Of a DNA stretch of 64,000 nucleotides, positions 1 through 10,058 are shown piece by piece (position 1 is the first letter of the stretch; every line of letters begins with the position of its first letter). The stretch lies in assembly GCF_003600645.1 (NCBI RefSeq), contig NZ_CP032482.1:992001-1056000 (forward strand). The letters run 5' to 3'. This stretch comes from Yersinia rochesterensis (GTDB taxonomy: Bacteria > Pseudomonadota > Gammaproteobacteria > Enterobacterales > Enterobacteriaceae). Both the position numbers and the translations under genes were made by a program. Under the pieces are notes generated by a model. That model saw nothing but the letters and a program-made list of their open reading frames with translations, did no database searches and was not told where the DNA came from.

Positions 1-426
1 ATCGCCTGCAACCATTGTAGTGATCCCGCCTGTACCAAAGTGTGCCCGAGTGGCGCGATGCATAAGCGCGATGATGGTTTTGTGGTGGTGAACGAGGATA
101 TTTGTATTGGTTGCCGCTACTGCCATATGGCTTGCCCGTACGGTGCACCGCAATATGACGAAGCAAAAGGGCATATGACTAAGTGTGACGGTTGCTACGA
201 GCGAGTGGCAGCAGGTAAAAAACCGATATGTGTTGATTCCTGTCCATTGCGGGCGCTGGATATGGCCCCTATCGATGAATTGCGAGAGAAATATGGTGAG
301 TTAGCCGAAGTCGCACCACTGCCAGCCGCGCATTTTACCTTACCGAATATTGTCGTGAAACCAAATGCCAACAGCCGCCCGGTCAGAGATACCACCGGTC
401 ATCTGGCAAATCCGAAGGAGGTATAA
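1..426 (+). CDS. dmsB: DMSO reductase iron-sulfur subunit B (3' part)
   Basis: This is the C-terminal 141 residues of the electron-transfer subunit of an anaerobic dimethyl sulfoxide reductase; the start lies left of the window and the frame is open from base 1. Cysteine motifs of 4Fe-4S clusters are visible: CNHCSDPACTKVCP at the very start, CIGCRYCHMACPYG in the middle, and CDGC followed by CVDSCP. The middle motif is the one typical of DmsB proteins. The subunit passes electrons from the membrane anchor to the molybdopterin subunit DmsA. dmsC follows after 1 bp, with its ribosome binding site inside the end of dmsB, as expected for a dmsABC operon. The assignment is secure at family level; a paralogous DmsB-like subunit cannot be excluded without dmsA. 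Confidence 0.92.
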   Translation: MACNHCSDPACTKVCPSGAMHKRDDGFVVVNEDICIGCRYCHMACPYGAPQYDEAKGHMTKCDGCYERVAAGKKPICVDSCPLRALDMAPIDELREKYGELAEVAPLPAAHFTLPNIVVKPNANSRPVRDTTGHLANPKEV

Positions 427-427
427 C

Positions 428-1279
428 ATGGGTATGGGATGGCATGAATGGCCACTAATGGTCTTTACAGTACTGGGGCAGTGCGTGGTCGGGGGCTTTA
501 TTGTCCTGGGGCTGACACTGCTATTTGGCGGCTTGAGCCGCGGGCAGCAACAGCGGGTTCACCGCAGTATGTTTGTCTTGTGGGTGCTAATGGCGCTGGC
601 CTTTATCGCCTCGACGCTGCACCTTGGCTCGCCGATGCGGGCATTCAACTCATTAAATCGCATCGGAGAATCAGCACTGAGCAATGAGATAGCGGCCGGT
701 TCGCTGTTCTTTGCCGTAGCGGGTTTTTACTGGTTACTGGCCGTATTGGATAAGATGCCCGCTGTACTGGGTAAGATCTGGCTAGTGGTGGCGATGATGT
801 TGGGCGTGGTATTCGTTTATGCCATGTGCCGGGTTTATTCCATTGATACGGTTCCGACGTGGGATAATCTTTATACTCCGCTGAGTTTTGTGCTAACCGT
901 CTTTATCGGCGGGCCGATTTTGGGTTATCTGCTGCTGCAATTGGCTGATATTCATGGGCGAGCAATGCTGCAATTGCCGATGATCAGTGTATTGGCGCTG
1001 ATTATCAGTATCGCCAGTGTCATTATGCAGGCGGCGAGTTTGCCGCTGATTTACAGCTCAGTACAGCAAGCTTCCGAGCTTATTCCTCATTATGGCACCT
1101 TGATGGTCTGGCGCTTGGTATTGTTGGTATTGGGGTTGGGATGCTGGATTTGCCCGTTAATCCGAGGGCGCGCGCCCATGACTCTCGGAATGATTTTTGC
1201 CATGTTATTGATTATTATTGCTGAATTGATTGGCCGTGGCGTGTTTTATGGGCTGCATATGACGGTGGGAATGACATGA
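428..1279 (+). CDS. dmsC: DMSO reductase membrane anchor subunit C
   Basis: A 283-residue, very hydrophobic protein with about eight predicted membrane segments, as in DmsC (about 287 residues in E. coli). DmsC anchors the DmsAB dimer in the inner membrane and oxidises menaquinol. The start at 428 is chosen because a strong AAGGAGG lies just upstream at 414-420 and the protein then begins MGMGWHEWPL, the usual start of the family; an upstream in-frame start at 365 would overlap dmsB heavily. The stop overlaps the next gene by 4 bp, indicating translational coupling. Confidence 0.92.
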   Translation: MGMGWHEWPLMVFTVLGQCVVGGFIVLGLTLLFGGLSRGQQQRVHRSMFVLWVLMALAFIASTLHLGSPMRAFNSLNRIGESALSNEIAAGSLFFAVAGFYWLLAVLDKMPAVLGKIWLVVAMMLGVVFVYAMCRVYSIDTVPTWDNLYTPLSFVLTVFIGGPILGYLLLQLADIHGRAMLQLPMISVLALIISIASVIMQAASLPLIYSSVQQASELIPHYGTLMVWRLVLLVLGLGCWICPLIRGRAPMTLGMIFAMLLIIIAELIGRGVFYGLHMTVGMT

Positions 1280-1881
1280 TTTATCAGCAGGTTGAACTGA
1301 CGGGGCGAGTCTTAGGTATATTGTTTTATTGTGAGCCAGATAGCCCTGAATGCAGTGATATTGTGGCGCAATTGAGCAATGGCTCATGGGCCGCACAGTG
1401 GCCTTATGGATCTGAAGAACAATTGCTGCCAATTGCGGCTTTATTGGCGCAATCGGCAGGTGAAGAAACACGAGAAGAAGCCTGGCAGCGGCTGTTTATT
1501 GGCCCTTATGCTTTGCCCGCGCCACCTTGGGGCTCCGTCTATCTCGATAAAGAAATTGTGTTATTTGGCGACTCCACCCTAAAACTGCGTAACTGGATGG
1601 CGCAAAAGCATGTAGAAGTCACATTGGAACAGGGAGAACCGGAGGATCAGTTCGGTTTAATGCTCATGATGGCCGCCTGGCTGGCAGAACATCAACCTGC
1701 TGATTTACCCGAGTTACTGGCAGATCATTTACTGCCATGGGGGTATCGTTATTTAGCTTTGCAGCAGTCTGCTGCGGGGCATCCGTTTTATCAAGGGTTG
1801 GCCGAGTTAGCCACTCTGACACTTACCCATTGGCAACATGAATTGCAGGTAACTCCAGCAGTGGTTGAGATATATCACTGA
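1276..1881 (+). CDS. dmsD: TorD/DmsD-family redox enzyme maturation chaperone
   Basis: A 201-residue, mostly helical soluble protein of the TorD/DmsD/NarJ family. Such chaperones bind the twin-arginine signal peptide of the molybdoenzyme subunit (here DmsA) and hold it back from Tat export until the cofactor is inserted. The central motif YALPAPPWGSVYLDKE matches the family signature. It overlaps dmsC by 4 bp and is the last gene before a terminator, so it belongs to the dms operon. In E. coli dmsD lies in a different operon; co-location with dmsABC supports the role here. Confidence 0.85.
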   Translation: MIYQQVELTGRVLGILFYCEPDSPECSDIVAQLSNGSWAAQWPYGSEEQLLPIAALLAQSAGEETREEAWQRLFIGPYALPAPPWGSVYLDKEIVLFGDSTLKLRNWMAQKHVEVTLEQGEPEDQFGLMLMMAAWLAEHQPADLPELLADHLLPWGYRYLALQQSAAGHPFYQGLAELATLTLTHWQHELQVTPAVVEIYH

Positions 1882-1900
1882 ACAAGCTCATCTCTTCAAG

Positions 1901-1922
1901 CCCATCTTCTGATGGGTTTTTC
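1901..1922 (+). terminator. Intrinsic terminator of the dms operon
   Basis: A 6-bp stem CCCATC/GATGGG with loop TTCT is followed by a T-run, 19 bp after the dmsD stop. Confidence 0.8.
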
Positions 1923-2046
1923 TTATTAAAAACACCTTTTCTCCGTGTTCTTCTTTGTTGTTTTAGCTAATGTTTTCCTCAATCGACGCGTTTGTGACCT
2001 GCTACTGCTTTTCTTGCCGTCACTCCCCATGCCATCACCAGTATTA

Positions 2047-3378
2047 TTACTGTTGAGAATTACCCTCAGGTGGGTTTTCTGTGGGTTCCTTTTCTGCTTC
2101 AGATTGATCGGGGGGCGGCATAATGTCGTGGATCAGTTGTTCATCAAAACTGGGATTTAGTGCTGGAGATAAAGGCGAACTGACCAAGCTGTCGGGGATT
2201 GCCATATGTGGCACCGGAGCATCGTTAACAAATTCGTCTTGATCTTGTTTAATCGTTCGGCTGAATGCTATCAGACTTAAACCGCACAGTGAGAAGAACG
2301 CATACAAAATATTGCCTCCCAGCGGTGCAATCAACGCCCCCACAGCAAGTGGGCCGATACTCGCGCCTACCCCGAATGACATCAGTAAACATGCGGCTAA
2401 AGAAACTCGCCGCTCTGGGGCAATCAGGTCATTGGCTAACGCAACGACCAACGGATAAAGGGTGAACTGCAACATACTGACTATAAAGCCTAAAACCAAT
2501 AAAAAATGAAACGAGATATGAGGCACCAGCGCCAGCGGCAGTGCAGTCAATGCCAGCAATAATGCGTTAATACGGAGCAATAGTGTGCGGTTATAGCGGT
2601 CGGACAACCAACTGAGTGGGAGTTGAGCAACCAATCCGGCAAAAATAGATAACGCCATGAACAAACCAGTTTCTTGCGTTGAAAGCGATTGTAAACTGGC
2701 ATAGACCGGTGCCAGGCCATAAAACGAACCGACAATCATGCCAATGACTAATGTTGAAGCCAGTATTTTGGGGATTGAGCTGATAAAGAATTTCAGCTCC
2801 ATGGGGGCTGGTGACATCTGCTGGGCATTACTGCGAGTTGTCAGTGCAACCGGCACAAGACAAAGAGCAAAGAACAAAGCAATAATCATGAGTGTGCTTA
2901 AACCTAATTCAGGTTGAAGCATTAATACCACCTGGCCTAATGCCATACCGGCATAGGTTGCCGCCATATAAAAGCCAAATACTGTACCGCGCTGATTGGA
3001 CTCGGCCTGATCATTAAGCCAGCTTTCCAGTACCATAAACTGGCACATCATACACAGGCCAATAATCAAGCGTAGAACCACCCAGGCAGGGATGTATTCC
3101 GTAAGCCCATGGCTCAAGACCGCTGCCGTAATAATACCTGCACAGGCTACATAGGCGCGTATATGGCCCACCCGAGCAATCAGGAAATGGCCTACCTTGC
3201 CTCCGATAACCAACCCAATATAGTTTGCGGCGATAATTGCCCCGATTAATGCGCCAGACACATGTATGGCGGTCAACCGTAACGAGATATAGGTGGTCAA
3301 TAAACCTGAACCCAATAACATCAACACGGTTGCGCTATAGAGGGGGAAGAAGGCATTAAGAATTTTTTTCACTGCCAC
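2047..3378 (-). CDS. MFS transporter with acidic C-terminal tail
   Basis: A 443-residue major facilitator superfamily protein with about 12 membrane segments. The loop after segment 2 (GGKVGHFLIARVGHIR) and the mid-protein WLSDRYNR are typical MFS cytoplasmic loops. The fold resembles YcaD-type transporters, and ycaD also lies near dmsABC in E. coli, but the sequence is not close enough to use that symbol. The last 65 or so residues are hydrophilic, rich in Pro, Glu and Asp, and lie outside the membrane core. The first codon is GTG at 3378, with an alternative GTG two codons in. It converges on the dms operon. The substrate is unknown. Confidence 0.85.
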   Translation of the reverse strand: MAVKKILNAFFPLYSATVLMLLGSGLLTTYISLRLTAIHVSGALIGAIIAANYIGLVIGGKVGHFLIARVGHIRAYVACAGIITAAVLSHGLTEYIPAWVVLRLIIGLCMMCQFMVLESWLNDQAESNQRGTVFGFYMAATYAGMALGQVVLMLQPELGLSTLMIIALFFALCLVPVALTTRSNAQQMSPAPMELKFFISSIPKILASTLVIGMIVGSFYGLAPVYASLQSLSTQETGLFMALSIFAGLVAQLPLSWLSDRYNRTLLLRINALLLALTALPLALVPHISFHFLLVLGFIVSMLQFTLYPLVVALANDLIAPERRVSLAACLLMSFGVGASIGPLAVGALIAPLGGNILYAFFSLCGLSLIAFSRTIKQDQDEFVNDAPVPHMAIPDSLVSSPLSPALNPSFDEQLIHDIMPPPDQSEAEKEPTENPPEGNSQQ

Positions 3379-3608
3379 GTCCTTAGTTCATCATTCCGGA
3401 TAAATTACCGGTACCACTGATATTACCAGCCGCATCTTCTTTATTTTGATACTAACAGCTGAGCCTCTGAGGTAAAGCTTTGTTAGAGAAAGCGCTTTTT
3501 TTCATTGTACCCTGCGAGGCGTTTCGCATAACTGACAGTGGTTGCCGTTACGGGCTAAAGAAGTGCTACTATCAGCACCAGAAGATTTAATAAGAGTAAG
3601 GGGCAACA

Positions 3609-4103
3609 ATGAGCGAGAAACAATTACGTCAGCTCAGTATTGCAATTGGTCATAAGTTAAAGGCCCGAGGTGCTTGGGTGACCTGTGCTGAATCCTGTAC
3701 TGGCGGCTGGGTCGCCAAAGCCTTGACGGATATTGCGGGCAGTTCAGCCTATTTTGACCGTGGCTTTGTCACATACAGCAATGTGGCAAAGCATGATTTA
3801 CTGGGTGTAAAAGAAAGCACATTGGCACAATACGGTGCTGTTAGTGAAGCTGTTGTCCAGGAAATGGCACAGGGCGCATTGCATGCAGCTAGTGCGGACT
3901 TCTCGGTATCGATCAGCGGGATTGCCGGGCCTGATGGCGGCACAGCAGAGAAGCCAGTCGGTACCGTGTGGTTTGCTTTTGCTACGCGCGACGGTCAGGT
4001 CAGTGCTACAAAACAAATTTTTCCCGGTGATCGTGACGAGGTCAGGCTGCAAGCAGCTGTTTTCGCACTACAAACACTATTAGATGATTTTCTGCAAAAT
4101 TAG
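3609..4103 (+). CDS. pncC: Nicotinamide-nucleotide amidase (CinA C-terminal domain)
   Basis: A 164-residue single-domain protein of the CinA C-terminal family. PncC deamidates nicotinamide mononucleotide to nicotinate mononucleotide in NAD recycling. The motifs CAESCTGG near residue 25, YFDRGFVTYSN and GIAGPDGG are the hallmarks of the family. AAGGGG lies 6 bp before the ATG. It precedes recA as in E. coli (formerly ygaD). Confidence 0.95.
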   Translation: MSEKQLRQLSIAIGHKLKARGAWVTCAESCTGGWVAKALTDIAGSSAYFDRGFVTYSNVAKHDLLGVKESTLAQYGAVSEAVVQEMAQGALHAASADFSVSISGIAGPDGGTAEKPVGTVWFAFATRDGQVSATKQIFPGDRDEVRLQAAVFALQTLLDDFLQN

Positions 4104-4109
4104 TCTTGA

Positions 4110-4129
4110 TACTGTATGATTGTACAGTA
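4110..4129 (+). promoter_or_regulatory. LexA (SOS) box in front of recA
   Basis: CTGT and ACAG are separated by 8 bp (CTGTATGATTGTACAG at 4112-4127), a full match to the enterobacterial LexA operator, about 80 bp upstream of the recA start. LexA repression relieved by DNA damage is established for this gene. Confidence 0.95.
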
Positions 4130-4210
4130 TAATTAGTGGTAATTTCCTGCACAAAACAACATTCAGTGGTGATGATAGGGGCAATCCTGCATCCCAGAGA
4201 GGGAGTAAAA

Positions 4211-5275
4211 ATGGCTATTGATGAGAATAAACAAAAGGCGTTAGCAGCAGCACTGGGCCAAATTGAAAAACAATTCGGCAAAGGCTCTATCATGCGCCTT
4301 GGCGAAGACCGCTCAATGGATGTTGAAACCATCTCTACCGGTTCACTTTCTCTTGATATCGCATTGGGGGCTGGTGGCCTGCCAATGGGGCGTATTGTTG
4401 AAATTTATGGCCCAGAATCATCAGGTAAAACAACACTGACTTTACAGGTTATTGCTTCCGCACAACGTGAAGGCAAAACTTGCGCATTTATCGATGCTGA
4501 ACATGCACTTGACCCGATTTATGCCAAAAAATTAGGTGTAGATATTGATAACTTGCTGTGTTCTCAACCAGATACGGGTGAGCAAGCCCTGGAAATCTGT
4601 GATGCGTTGACTCGCTCTGGTGCAGTTGATGTCATTATCGTTGACTCCGTAGCCGCACTTACACCAAAAGCTGAAATCGAAGGTGAAATCGGTGATTCTC
4701 ACATGGGCCTCGCGGCACGTATGATGAGCCAGGCGATGCGTAAGTTGGCAGGTAACCTAAAGAACGCTAATACCTTATTGATCTTTATTAACCAGATCCG
4801 TATGAAAATCGGCGTTATGTTTGGTAACCCAGAAACCACGACGGGTGGTAATGCCCTTAAATTTTATGCCTCCGTGCGTTTGGACATTCGCCGTATTGGT
4901 GCAGTAAAAGACGGTGATGTGGTTGTGGGTAGTGAAACTCGCGTTAAAGTGGTGAAAAACAAAATCGCAGCACCATTTAAACAAGCTGAATTCCAGATCC
5001 TGTACGGTGAAGGAATCAATATTAATGGCGAATTGGTTGATTTGGGTGTTAAACACAAACTGATTGAGAAAGCTGGTGCATGGTATAGCTATAACGGTGA
5101 CAAGATTGGTCAGGGTAAAGCGAATGCCAGTAACTACTTAAAAGAAAACCCAGCGGTTGCCGCTGAGTTGGATAAGAAATTGCGTGAAATGCTTCTCAAT
5201 GGCGGTAATGGCGAACAACCTGTAGCCACAGCAGTACTTGCTGATGAAGCAGATGAAACCAGCGAAGAGTTTTAA
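4211..5275 (+). CDS. recA: Recombinase RecA
   Basis: A 354-residue protein, nearly full identity with enterobacterial RecA. RecA forms filaments on single-stranded DNA, catalyses strand exchange in homologous recombination and triggers LexA self-cleavage. The Walker A motif GPESSGKT is at residues 66-73, and the C-terminus is acidic ([11 protein letters not shown]). The start at 4211 ([10 protein letters not shown]) is chosen over an upstream in-frame ATG at 4136 because it matches the family and has GAGAGGGAG just upstream; the longer form would start right beside the LexA box. Confidence 0.99.
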   Translation: MAIDENKQKALAAALGQIEKQFGKGSIMRLGEDRSMDVETISTGSLSLDIALGAGGLPMGRIVEIYGPESSGKTTLTLQVIASAQREGKTCAFIDAEHALDPIYAKKLGVDIDNLLCSQPDTGEQALEICDALTRSGAVDVIIVDSVAALTPKAEIEGEIGDSHMGLAARMMSQAMRKLAGNLKNANTLLIFINQIRMKIGVMFGNPETTTGGNALKFYASVRLDIRRIGAVKDGDVVVGSETRVKVVKNKIAAPFKQAEFQILYGEGININGELVDLGVKHKLIEKAGAWYSYNGDKIGQGKANASNYLKENPAVAAELDKKLREMLLNGGNGEQPVATAVLADEADETSEEF

Positions 5276-5320
5276 TTTGTAAGGCCATCGGCCTGATTAG
5301 TAAATTAAGTAGTTAACATG

Positions 5321-5347
5321 CGGCTCACCTAATACGTGGGCCGTTTT
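5321..5347 (+). terminator. Intrinsic terminator after recA
   Basis: The stem CGGCTCAC/GTGGGCCG (one G-T pair) with a 7-nt loop is followed by TTTT, 45 bp after the recA stop. In E. coli a comparable terminator allows partial readthrough into recX, which follows here too. Confidence 0.75.
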
Positions 5348-5596
5348 AGTAAATGATGTATCCGTTTTAGTCAATCCTGGTGTGCGCAACAATCTGAATT
5401 TATGTTCATATCCAACATAATCGAAGTGGCAGCAAGTCTACAAACGAATGAATATATCAGTCAGTAATGAGGGGCAGCTTCTTATAGACAATTAGCGTTG
5501 GAGACTGAATTGAATAAGTTTGCAGTGGTGAGGCCACGGATAGGCTGAGTAATAAGTGTCGCTAACACTGCTGCGGCTCAAGTAAAAAGGATATTT
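5348..5596. other. recA-recX spacer, possible decayed ERIC
   Basis: No gene is seen. Bases about 5408-5525 faintly resemble a degenerate Yersinia ERIC element (ATCCAACATAATCGAAGT at the left, then a GGCAGCAAG-like stretch), but the ends do not pair cleanly. The rest is recX leader, with AAGGA 7 bp before its ATG. Confidence 0.3.
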
Positions 5597-6100
5597 ATGA
5601 ATGACCTATTAAGCCGTGCCATGAGACTCCTCTCCCAACGTGATCATAGTGAATCTGAACTGCGTCGCAAGCTTGCTGCACAACCATTTTCGGCAAAAGG
5701 AAATTGGGGAAAACGCACTGGTAGTGGGGATTGCGAACCTGCCGCAGAGATTGATCCGAAAGTTATTGAGCAAATTGTTGCTTATTGCTACCAACATAAT
5801 TGGTTAGATGATTCCCGCTTTGCGGCCAGTTACATTAAGAGTCGTAGTCGTAAAGGATATGGCGCACAGCGTATCCGTTCTGAATTGATACAAAAGGGAG
5901 TTGATAAAGAACTCATTCAGGCTGCTTTTGAAATCAGTGAAATAGATTGGTGTTTACTTGCCAAAGAGATCGCGCAGCGTAAATTTAGTGAAGTTTTACC
6001 TGTTGAATGGAAAGAAAAGGCTAAGGTTCAGCGCTATCTGCTCTATCGTGGTTTTTTCCAGGAAGAAATTCAGTCGATTTACAATGATTTTGTCGAATGA
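5597..6100 (+). CDS. recX: Regulatory protein RecX
   Basis: A 167-residue RecX-family protein. RecX binds RecA filaments and inhibits ATPase and strand exchange. Family features include the N-terminal ALxLLSxRxxSExELRRKL-like helix (RAMRLLSQRDHSESELRRK), the LDDSRFAASYI motif and the YLLYRGFFQEEIQ C-terminal repeat. There is an insertion rich in Gly, Lys and Glu around residues 30-50 (SAKGNWGKRTGSGDCEPAAE) that makes it similar in length to E. coli RecX. It is placed directly downstream of recA, as usual. Confidence 0.96.
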   Translation: MNDLLSRAMRLLSQRDHSESELRRKLAAQPFSAKGNWGKRTGSGDCEPAAEIDPKVIEQIVAYCYQHNWLDDSRFAASYIKSRSRKGYGAQRIRSELIQKGVDKELIQAAFEISEIDWCLLAKEIAQRKFSEVLPVEWKEKAKVQRYLLYRGFFQEEIQSIYNDFVE

Positions 6101-6240
6101 ATGCACACAGGATTTTACTTCCCCTCGAAGAAAATTTATCTTAGTCCCACTTTTTGTTCGTGAGCTTACCCTTTGTGTTGCTATTTAAAGTAACGCGATC
6201 CGCTCGCGGGCTATTCTTTTAGCTTGTTTCCGGGGCAATT

Positions 6241-8868
6241 ATGAGCAAGAGCACCGCTGAGATTCGTCAAGCGTTTCTCGATTTCTTCCATAGCAAGGGA
6301 CATCAGGTTGTATCAAGCAGCTCTTTGGTCCCTAATAATGACCCTACGCTGTTGTTTACCAATGCCGGGATGAACCAGTTTAAGGATGTTTTCTTAGGTT
6401 TGGATAAACGGGCATACTCCCGGGCGACAACCTCTCAGCGCTGTGTGCGAGCAGGTGGTAAGCATAATGACCTTGAAAACGTAGGCTATACCGCGCGTCA
6501 TCATACATTCTTTGAAATGTTAGGTAACTTCAGCTTCGGCGATTACTTCAAACATGATGCCATCAGTTTCGCTTGGGAGTTATTAACTGGCGAACAGTGG
6601 TTTAATTTACCGAAAGAGAAACTGTGGGTAACCGTTTACGAAACCGACGATGAAGCCTATGAAATCTGGGCTAATGATATCGGGATCCCGCGTGAGCGTA
6701 TTATCCGTATTGGTGATAACAAAGGCGGTGCATTTGCATCAGATAACTTCTGGCAAATGGGTGATACTGGCCCTTGCGGTCCATGTACAGAGATTTTCTT
6801 TGACCATGGTGACCACATTTGGGGGGGGCCGCCAGGATCGGCTGAAGAAGACGGCGATCGCTATATTGAGATCTGGAATATTGTCTTCATGCAGTTCAAC
6901 CGCCAGTCTGATGGCACGATGCTGCCATTGCCTAAGCCATCGGTTGATACCGGTATGGGGCTTGAGCGTATTGCTGCGGTATTACAACATGTTAACTCGA
7001 ACTACGAGATTGACCTGTTCCGCGATTTGATCAAAGCGGTAGCGGAAGTTACTGGTGCGACTGATCTTTCTAGCAAGTCGCTGCGAGTTATTGCTGACCA
7101 TATCCGCTCTTGCGCTTTCCTTATTTCTGATGGTGTTATTCCGTCGAATGAAAACCGTGGTTATGTACTGCGCCGTATCATTCGTCGAGCTATCCGCCAT
7201 GGCAATATGCTGGGCGCGAAAGAGACTTTCTTCTACAAACTGGTTGCTCCGCTGATTGCTGTAATGGGGTCTGCTGCTGATGAATTGAAGCAACAGCAGG
7301 CGATGGTTGAACAGGTTCTGAAAACCGAAGAGGAACAGTTTGCGCGGACATTAGAGCGCGGCTTAGCTCTGTTGGATGAAGAACTTAGTAAATTGACCGG
7401 TGATACCCTCGATGGCGAGACTGCTTTCCGCCTGTACGATACCTACGGCTTCCCGGTTGATTTAACCGCAGATGTCTGCCGTGAACGTAATCTGAAAGTG
7501 GATGAAGCCGGTTTTGAACAAGCAATGGAAGCGCAACGTCGCCGAGCTCGTGAATCCAGTGGTTTTGGTGCCGATTATAACAGCTTGATCCGTGTTGACA
7601 GAGCAAGTGAGTTCTCTGGCTATGATCATGCTCAGCAGCAGTCAACTGTGACCGCGTTGTTCCGCAATGGCGAAGCTGTTGATGAGATTCATGAAGGTGA
7701 AGAGGCTGTTGTTGTTCTGAGTCAAACCCCATTCTACGGTGAGTCTGGCGGCCAGGTTGGCGATAAAGGCGAACTGAAAAATGCGACTGCAACTTTTGCT
7801 GTGGCTGACACTCAGAAATATGGTCAGGCTATTGGCCATTTAGGGCAGTTAACTCATGGAACATTGCGAGTTAATCACAGCATTGATGCTCAGGTGGATG
7901 TTGCACGGCGTAACCGTATTCGTTTGAACCATTCTGCAACTCATTTACTGCATGCAGCATTACGCAAAACACTGGGCGAGCACGTTGCTCAAAAAGGCTC
8001 ATTAGTTAATGATAAATACCTGCGTTTCGATTTCTCGCATTTTGAAGCAATGAAACCGGAACAGATTCGCCTGGTAGAGGACATAGTTAACGAGCAAATT
8101 CGCCGTAATATGCCCGTTCAAACCGAAGTGATGGAGTTGGATGCGGCGAAAGAAAAAGGCGCGATGGCTCTGTTCGGCGAGAAGTATGATGACCAGGTGA
8201 GAGTCTTGACCATGGGTGATTTCTCAACCGAGCTATGTGGTGGTATTCATGCTAACCGTACCGGTGATATCGGCTTGTTCCGTATTTTGTCTGAATCAGG
8301 TACTGCCGCCGGAATTCGCCGTATTGAAGCAGTCACTGGCGAGGGGGCTATCGAGCTACTACACCAGCAGAGTGACCTGCTTTCGGATGTTGCTCATTTG
8401 GTTAAAGGTGATACCCATAATCTAGCCGATAAAGTTCGTGCGGTGCTGGATCGCAGTAAAATGCTCGAGCGTGAACTCCAGCAATTGAAAGATCAGCAAG
8501 CTGCTCAGGAAAGTGCTTCATTATCGTCTAGTGCGAAATTGATCAATGGTGTGAAACTTTTAGTTAGCCAGTTGGATAATGTTGAGCCAAAAATGTTGCG
8601 TACTATGGTTGATGATCTTAAAAATCAACTGGGTTCTGCAATTATTGTGCTGGCAACTACCGCAGATGATAAGGTCAGCCTAATCGTTGGTGTAACCAAA
8701 GATCTCACCGGTAAAGTAAAAGCGGGTGAGTTAATCGCCGATATTGCCCAGCAGGTCGGCGGTAAAGGCGGTGGGCGCCCTGATATGGCTCAGGCGGGTG
8801 GTACCGATGTGCAAGCATTGCCATCAGCGTTAGCCAGTGTTGAAGCATGGGTAGCATCCCGATTATAA
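6241..8868 (+). CDS. alaS: Alanyl-tRNA synthetase
   Basis: An 875-residue AlaRS. It charges tRNA-Ala and clears mischarged Ser and Gly. N-terminal class II aminoacylation domain ([33 protein letters not shown]), editing domain with [11 protein letters not shown] and [13 protein letters not shown] zinc-binding motifs at about 560-680, and a C-terminal domain ending [12 protein letters not shown]...ALASVEAWV. Length equals the E. coli enzyme (876). It lies between recX and csrA as in other Enterobacterales. Confidence 0.99.
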   Translation: MSKSTAEIRQAFLDFFHSKGHQVVSSSSLVPNNDPTLLFTNAGMNQFKDVFLGLDKRAYSRATTSQRCVRAGGKHNDLENVGYTARHHTFFEMLGNFSFGDYFKHDAISFAWELLTGEQWFNLPKEKLWVTVYETDDEAYEIWANDIGIPRERIIRIGDNKGGAFASDNFWQMGDTGPCGPCTEIFFDHGDHIWGGPPGSAEEDGDRYIEIWNIVFMQFNRQSDGTMLPLPKPSVDTGMGLERIAAVLQHVNSNYEIDLFRDLIKAVAEVTGATDLSSKSLRVIADHIRSCAFLISDGVIPSNENRGYVLRRIIRRAIRHGNMLGAKETFFYKLVAPLIAVMGSAADELKQQQAMVEQVLKTEEEQFARTLERGLALLDEELSKLTGDTLDGETAFRLYDTYGFPVDLTADVCRERNLKVDEAGFEQAMEAQRRRARESSGFGADYNSLIRVDRASEFSGYDHAQQQSTVTALFRNGEAVDEIHEGEEAVVVLSQTPFYGESGGQVGDKGELKNATATFAVADTQKYGQAIGHLGQLTHGTLRVNHSIDAQVDVARRNRIRLNHSATHLLHAALRKTLGEHVAQKGSLVNDKYLRFDFSHFEAMKPEQIRLVEDIVNEQIRRNMPVQTEVMELDAAKEKGAMALFGEKYDDQVRVLTMGDFSTELCGGIHANRTGDIGLFRILSESGTAAGIRRIEAVTGEGAIELLHQQSDLLSDVAHLVKGDTHNLADKVRAVLDRSKMLERELQQLKDQQAAQESASLSSSAKLINGVKLLVSQLDNVEPKMLRTMVDDLKNQLGSAIIVLATTADDKVSLIVGVTKDLTGKVKAGELIADIAQQVGGKGGGRPDMAQAGGTDVQALPSALASVEAWVASRL

Positions 8869-8892
8869 GTCAGTAATGGCCTATTAAATCAA

Positions 8893-8926
8893 TACGCCAT
8901 ATCTGTATGTTGGGTATGGCGTTTTT
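8893..8926 (+). terminator. Terminator after alaS
   Basis: Inverted repeat ACGCCATA/TATGGCGT with a short loop followed by TTTTT, about 25 bp after the alaS stop. Confidence 0.75.
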
Positions 8927-9121
8927 CAATTTTCCTGTCATAGTTCGAAAACAAAGTTAAACGCAAAGTTGTTTGCTTCAGCTAAACTTGTATTAGTTAG
9001 AGACTTGACCAAGCTACTTACATTTTATGTGAATGTGATAGCTTACGTTTTCACGGTGTATGATGGATAATGGCGGGGAAACTGAGAGACCCGACTCTTT
9101 TAATTTTTCAAGGAGCAAAGA

Positions 9122-9307
9122 ATGCTTATTCTGACTCGTCGAGTTGGTGAAACACTCATGATTGGCGATGAGGTTACGGTTACTGTATTAGGGGTTAAAG
9201 GCAACCAAGTCCGTATTGGTGTAAATGCTCCGAAAGAGGTTTCTGTTCACCGTGAAGAAATCTACCAGCGTATCCAAGCAGAAAAGTCTCAACCGACGAC
9301 TTACTGA
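9122..9307 (+). CDS. csrA: Carbon storage regulator CsrA
   Basis: A 61-residue RNA-binding protein identical or nearly so to enterobacterial CsrA. It binds GGA motifs in mRNA leaders, controlling glycogen, motility and virulence; its activity is titrated by CsrB/Csr[19 protein letters not shown] and the [10 protein letters not shown] motif with the RNA-contacting Arg are present. AAGGAGC lies 6 bp before the ATG. It sits between alaS and serV as in E. coli. Confidence 0.99.
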
Positions 9308-9317
9308 TTTTGAAGAA

Positions 9318-9340
9318 GCGTCTCGTGTTACACGAGGCGC
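9318..9340 (+). terminator. Hairpin after csrA, probable terminator
   Basis: A 10-bp stem GCGTCTCGTG/CACGAGGCGC (one wobble) with loop TTA begins 10 bp after the csrA stop. The downstream tail is only moderately T-rich, so termination efficiency is uncertain. Confidence 0.55.
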
Positions 9341-9579
9341 TACTGCTGTTTATTCTCCCCCTCATTTCGCTCTTCATCCCCTTTTTGTGTTCTTATTTCT
9401 GTAATAATTATCTGCTCACGACTAATCTAATGGGGTGAACAGGATAATTTCTTTTTTCTCGCTCTCTAGCTACACCACAATAAACGCTATCTTCCCTGTT
9501 GATAAAACACTCTTTTTGACGTGAAACTGCCCATGTTGTGTGTGAATTGTGCAAATGAACGTGAGTTAGGAAAAATTGT

Positions 9580-9607
9580 TTGACTTATAAGTGCGGGAAA
9601 GTAATAT
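9580..9607 (+). promoter_or_regulatory. Promoter of the serV-arg tRNA operon
   Basis: TTGACT at 9580-9585 and TAATAT at 9602-9607 with a 16-bp spacer, followed by a GC-rich discriminator (GTGCGCCAC) typical of stringently controlled stable-RNA promoters. It is about 65 bp before tRNA-Ser. The rest of the 365-bp csrA-tRNA gap shows no gene. Confidence 0.75.
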
Positions 9608-9672
9608 GTGCGCCACGCAGTGCCGATGAGCTTCTTCAAAAGCAAGTTAGGCACAATTCGAAAGAAGCGTAT

Positions 9673-9765
9673 GGTGAGGTGGCCGAGAGGCTGAAGGCGC
9701 TCCCCTGCTAAGGGAGTATACGGTCAAAAGCTGTATCGAGGGTTCGAATCCCTCCCTCACCGCCA
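9673..9765 (+). tRNA. serV: tRNA-Ser(GCU)
   Basis: A 93-nt class II tRNA with acceptor stem GGTGAGG/CCTCACC, a long variable arm, anticodon GCT at 9707-9709, TTCGAATC in the T loop and an encoded CCA. The position after csrA equals serV of E. coli. Confidence 0.98.
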
Positions 9766-9773
9766 TTTACTAT

Positions 9774-9850
9774 GCACCCATAGCTCAGCTGGATAGAGTA
9801 CTCGGCTACGAACCGAGCGGTCGGAAGTTCGAATCTTCCTGGGTGCACCA
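9774..9850 (+). tRNA. argV: tRNA-Arg(ACG), copy 1
   Basis: A 77-nt cloverleaf with acceptor GCACCCA/TGGGTGC, anticodon ACG at 9808-9810 (A34 is edited to inosine by TadA) and encoded CCA. It begins 8 bp after tRNA-Ser and is identical to the next two copies. Confidence 0.98.
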
Positions 9851-9908
9851 TATTTTGCAGTATGGTGAAATAGTCAAATGAACATCAGGTAGTGTCAAAG
9901 AATTAATT

Positions 9909-9985
9909 GCACCCATAGCTCAGCTGGATAGAGTACTCGGCTACGAACCGAGCGGTCGGAAGTTCGAATCTTCCTGGGTGCACCA
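9909..9985 (+). tRNA. argY: tRNA-Arg(ACG), copy 2
   Basis: Identical in all 77 nt to the copy at 9774, with encoded CCA. Part of the tandem arg tRNA operon known as argVYZ in E. coli; the symbol is by position. Confidence 0.97.
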
Positions 9986-10058
9986 TCTTCTAGGTCATCA
10001 ATCTTGTTGTTAAGTTTCACTCACTGAAACACCCTCGTAAAATTAGAAATAAAAAATT

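Noticed and set aside
4136..4210. N-terminally extended RecA from 4136
   Set aside because: It would add 25 residues not seen in RecA and starts just beyond the LexA box; 4211 has the binding site.
7385..7792. Open frame antisense to alaS (135 residues)
   Set aside because: It is the mirror of strongly coding sequence and has no recognisable domain.
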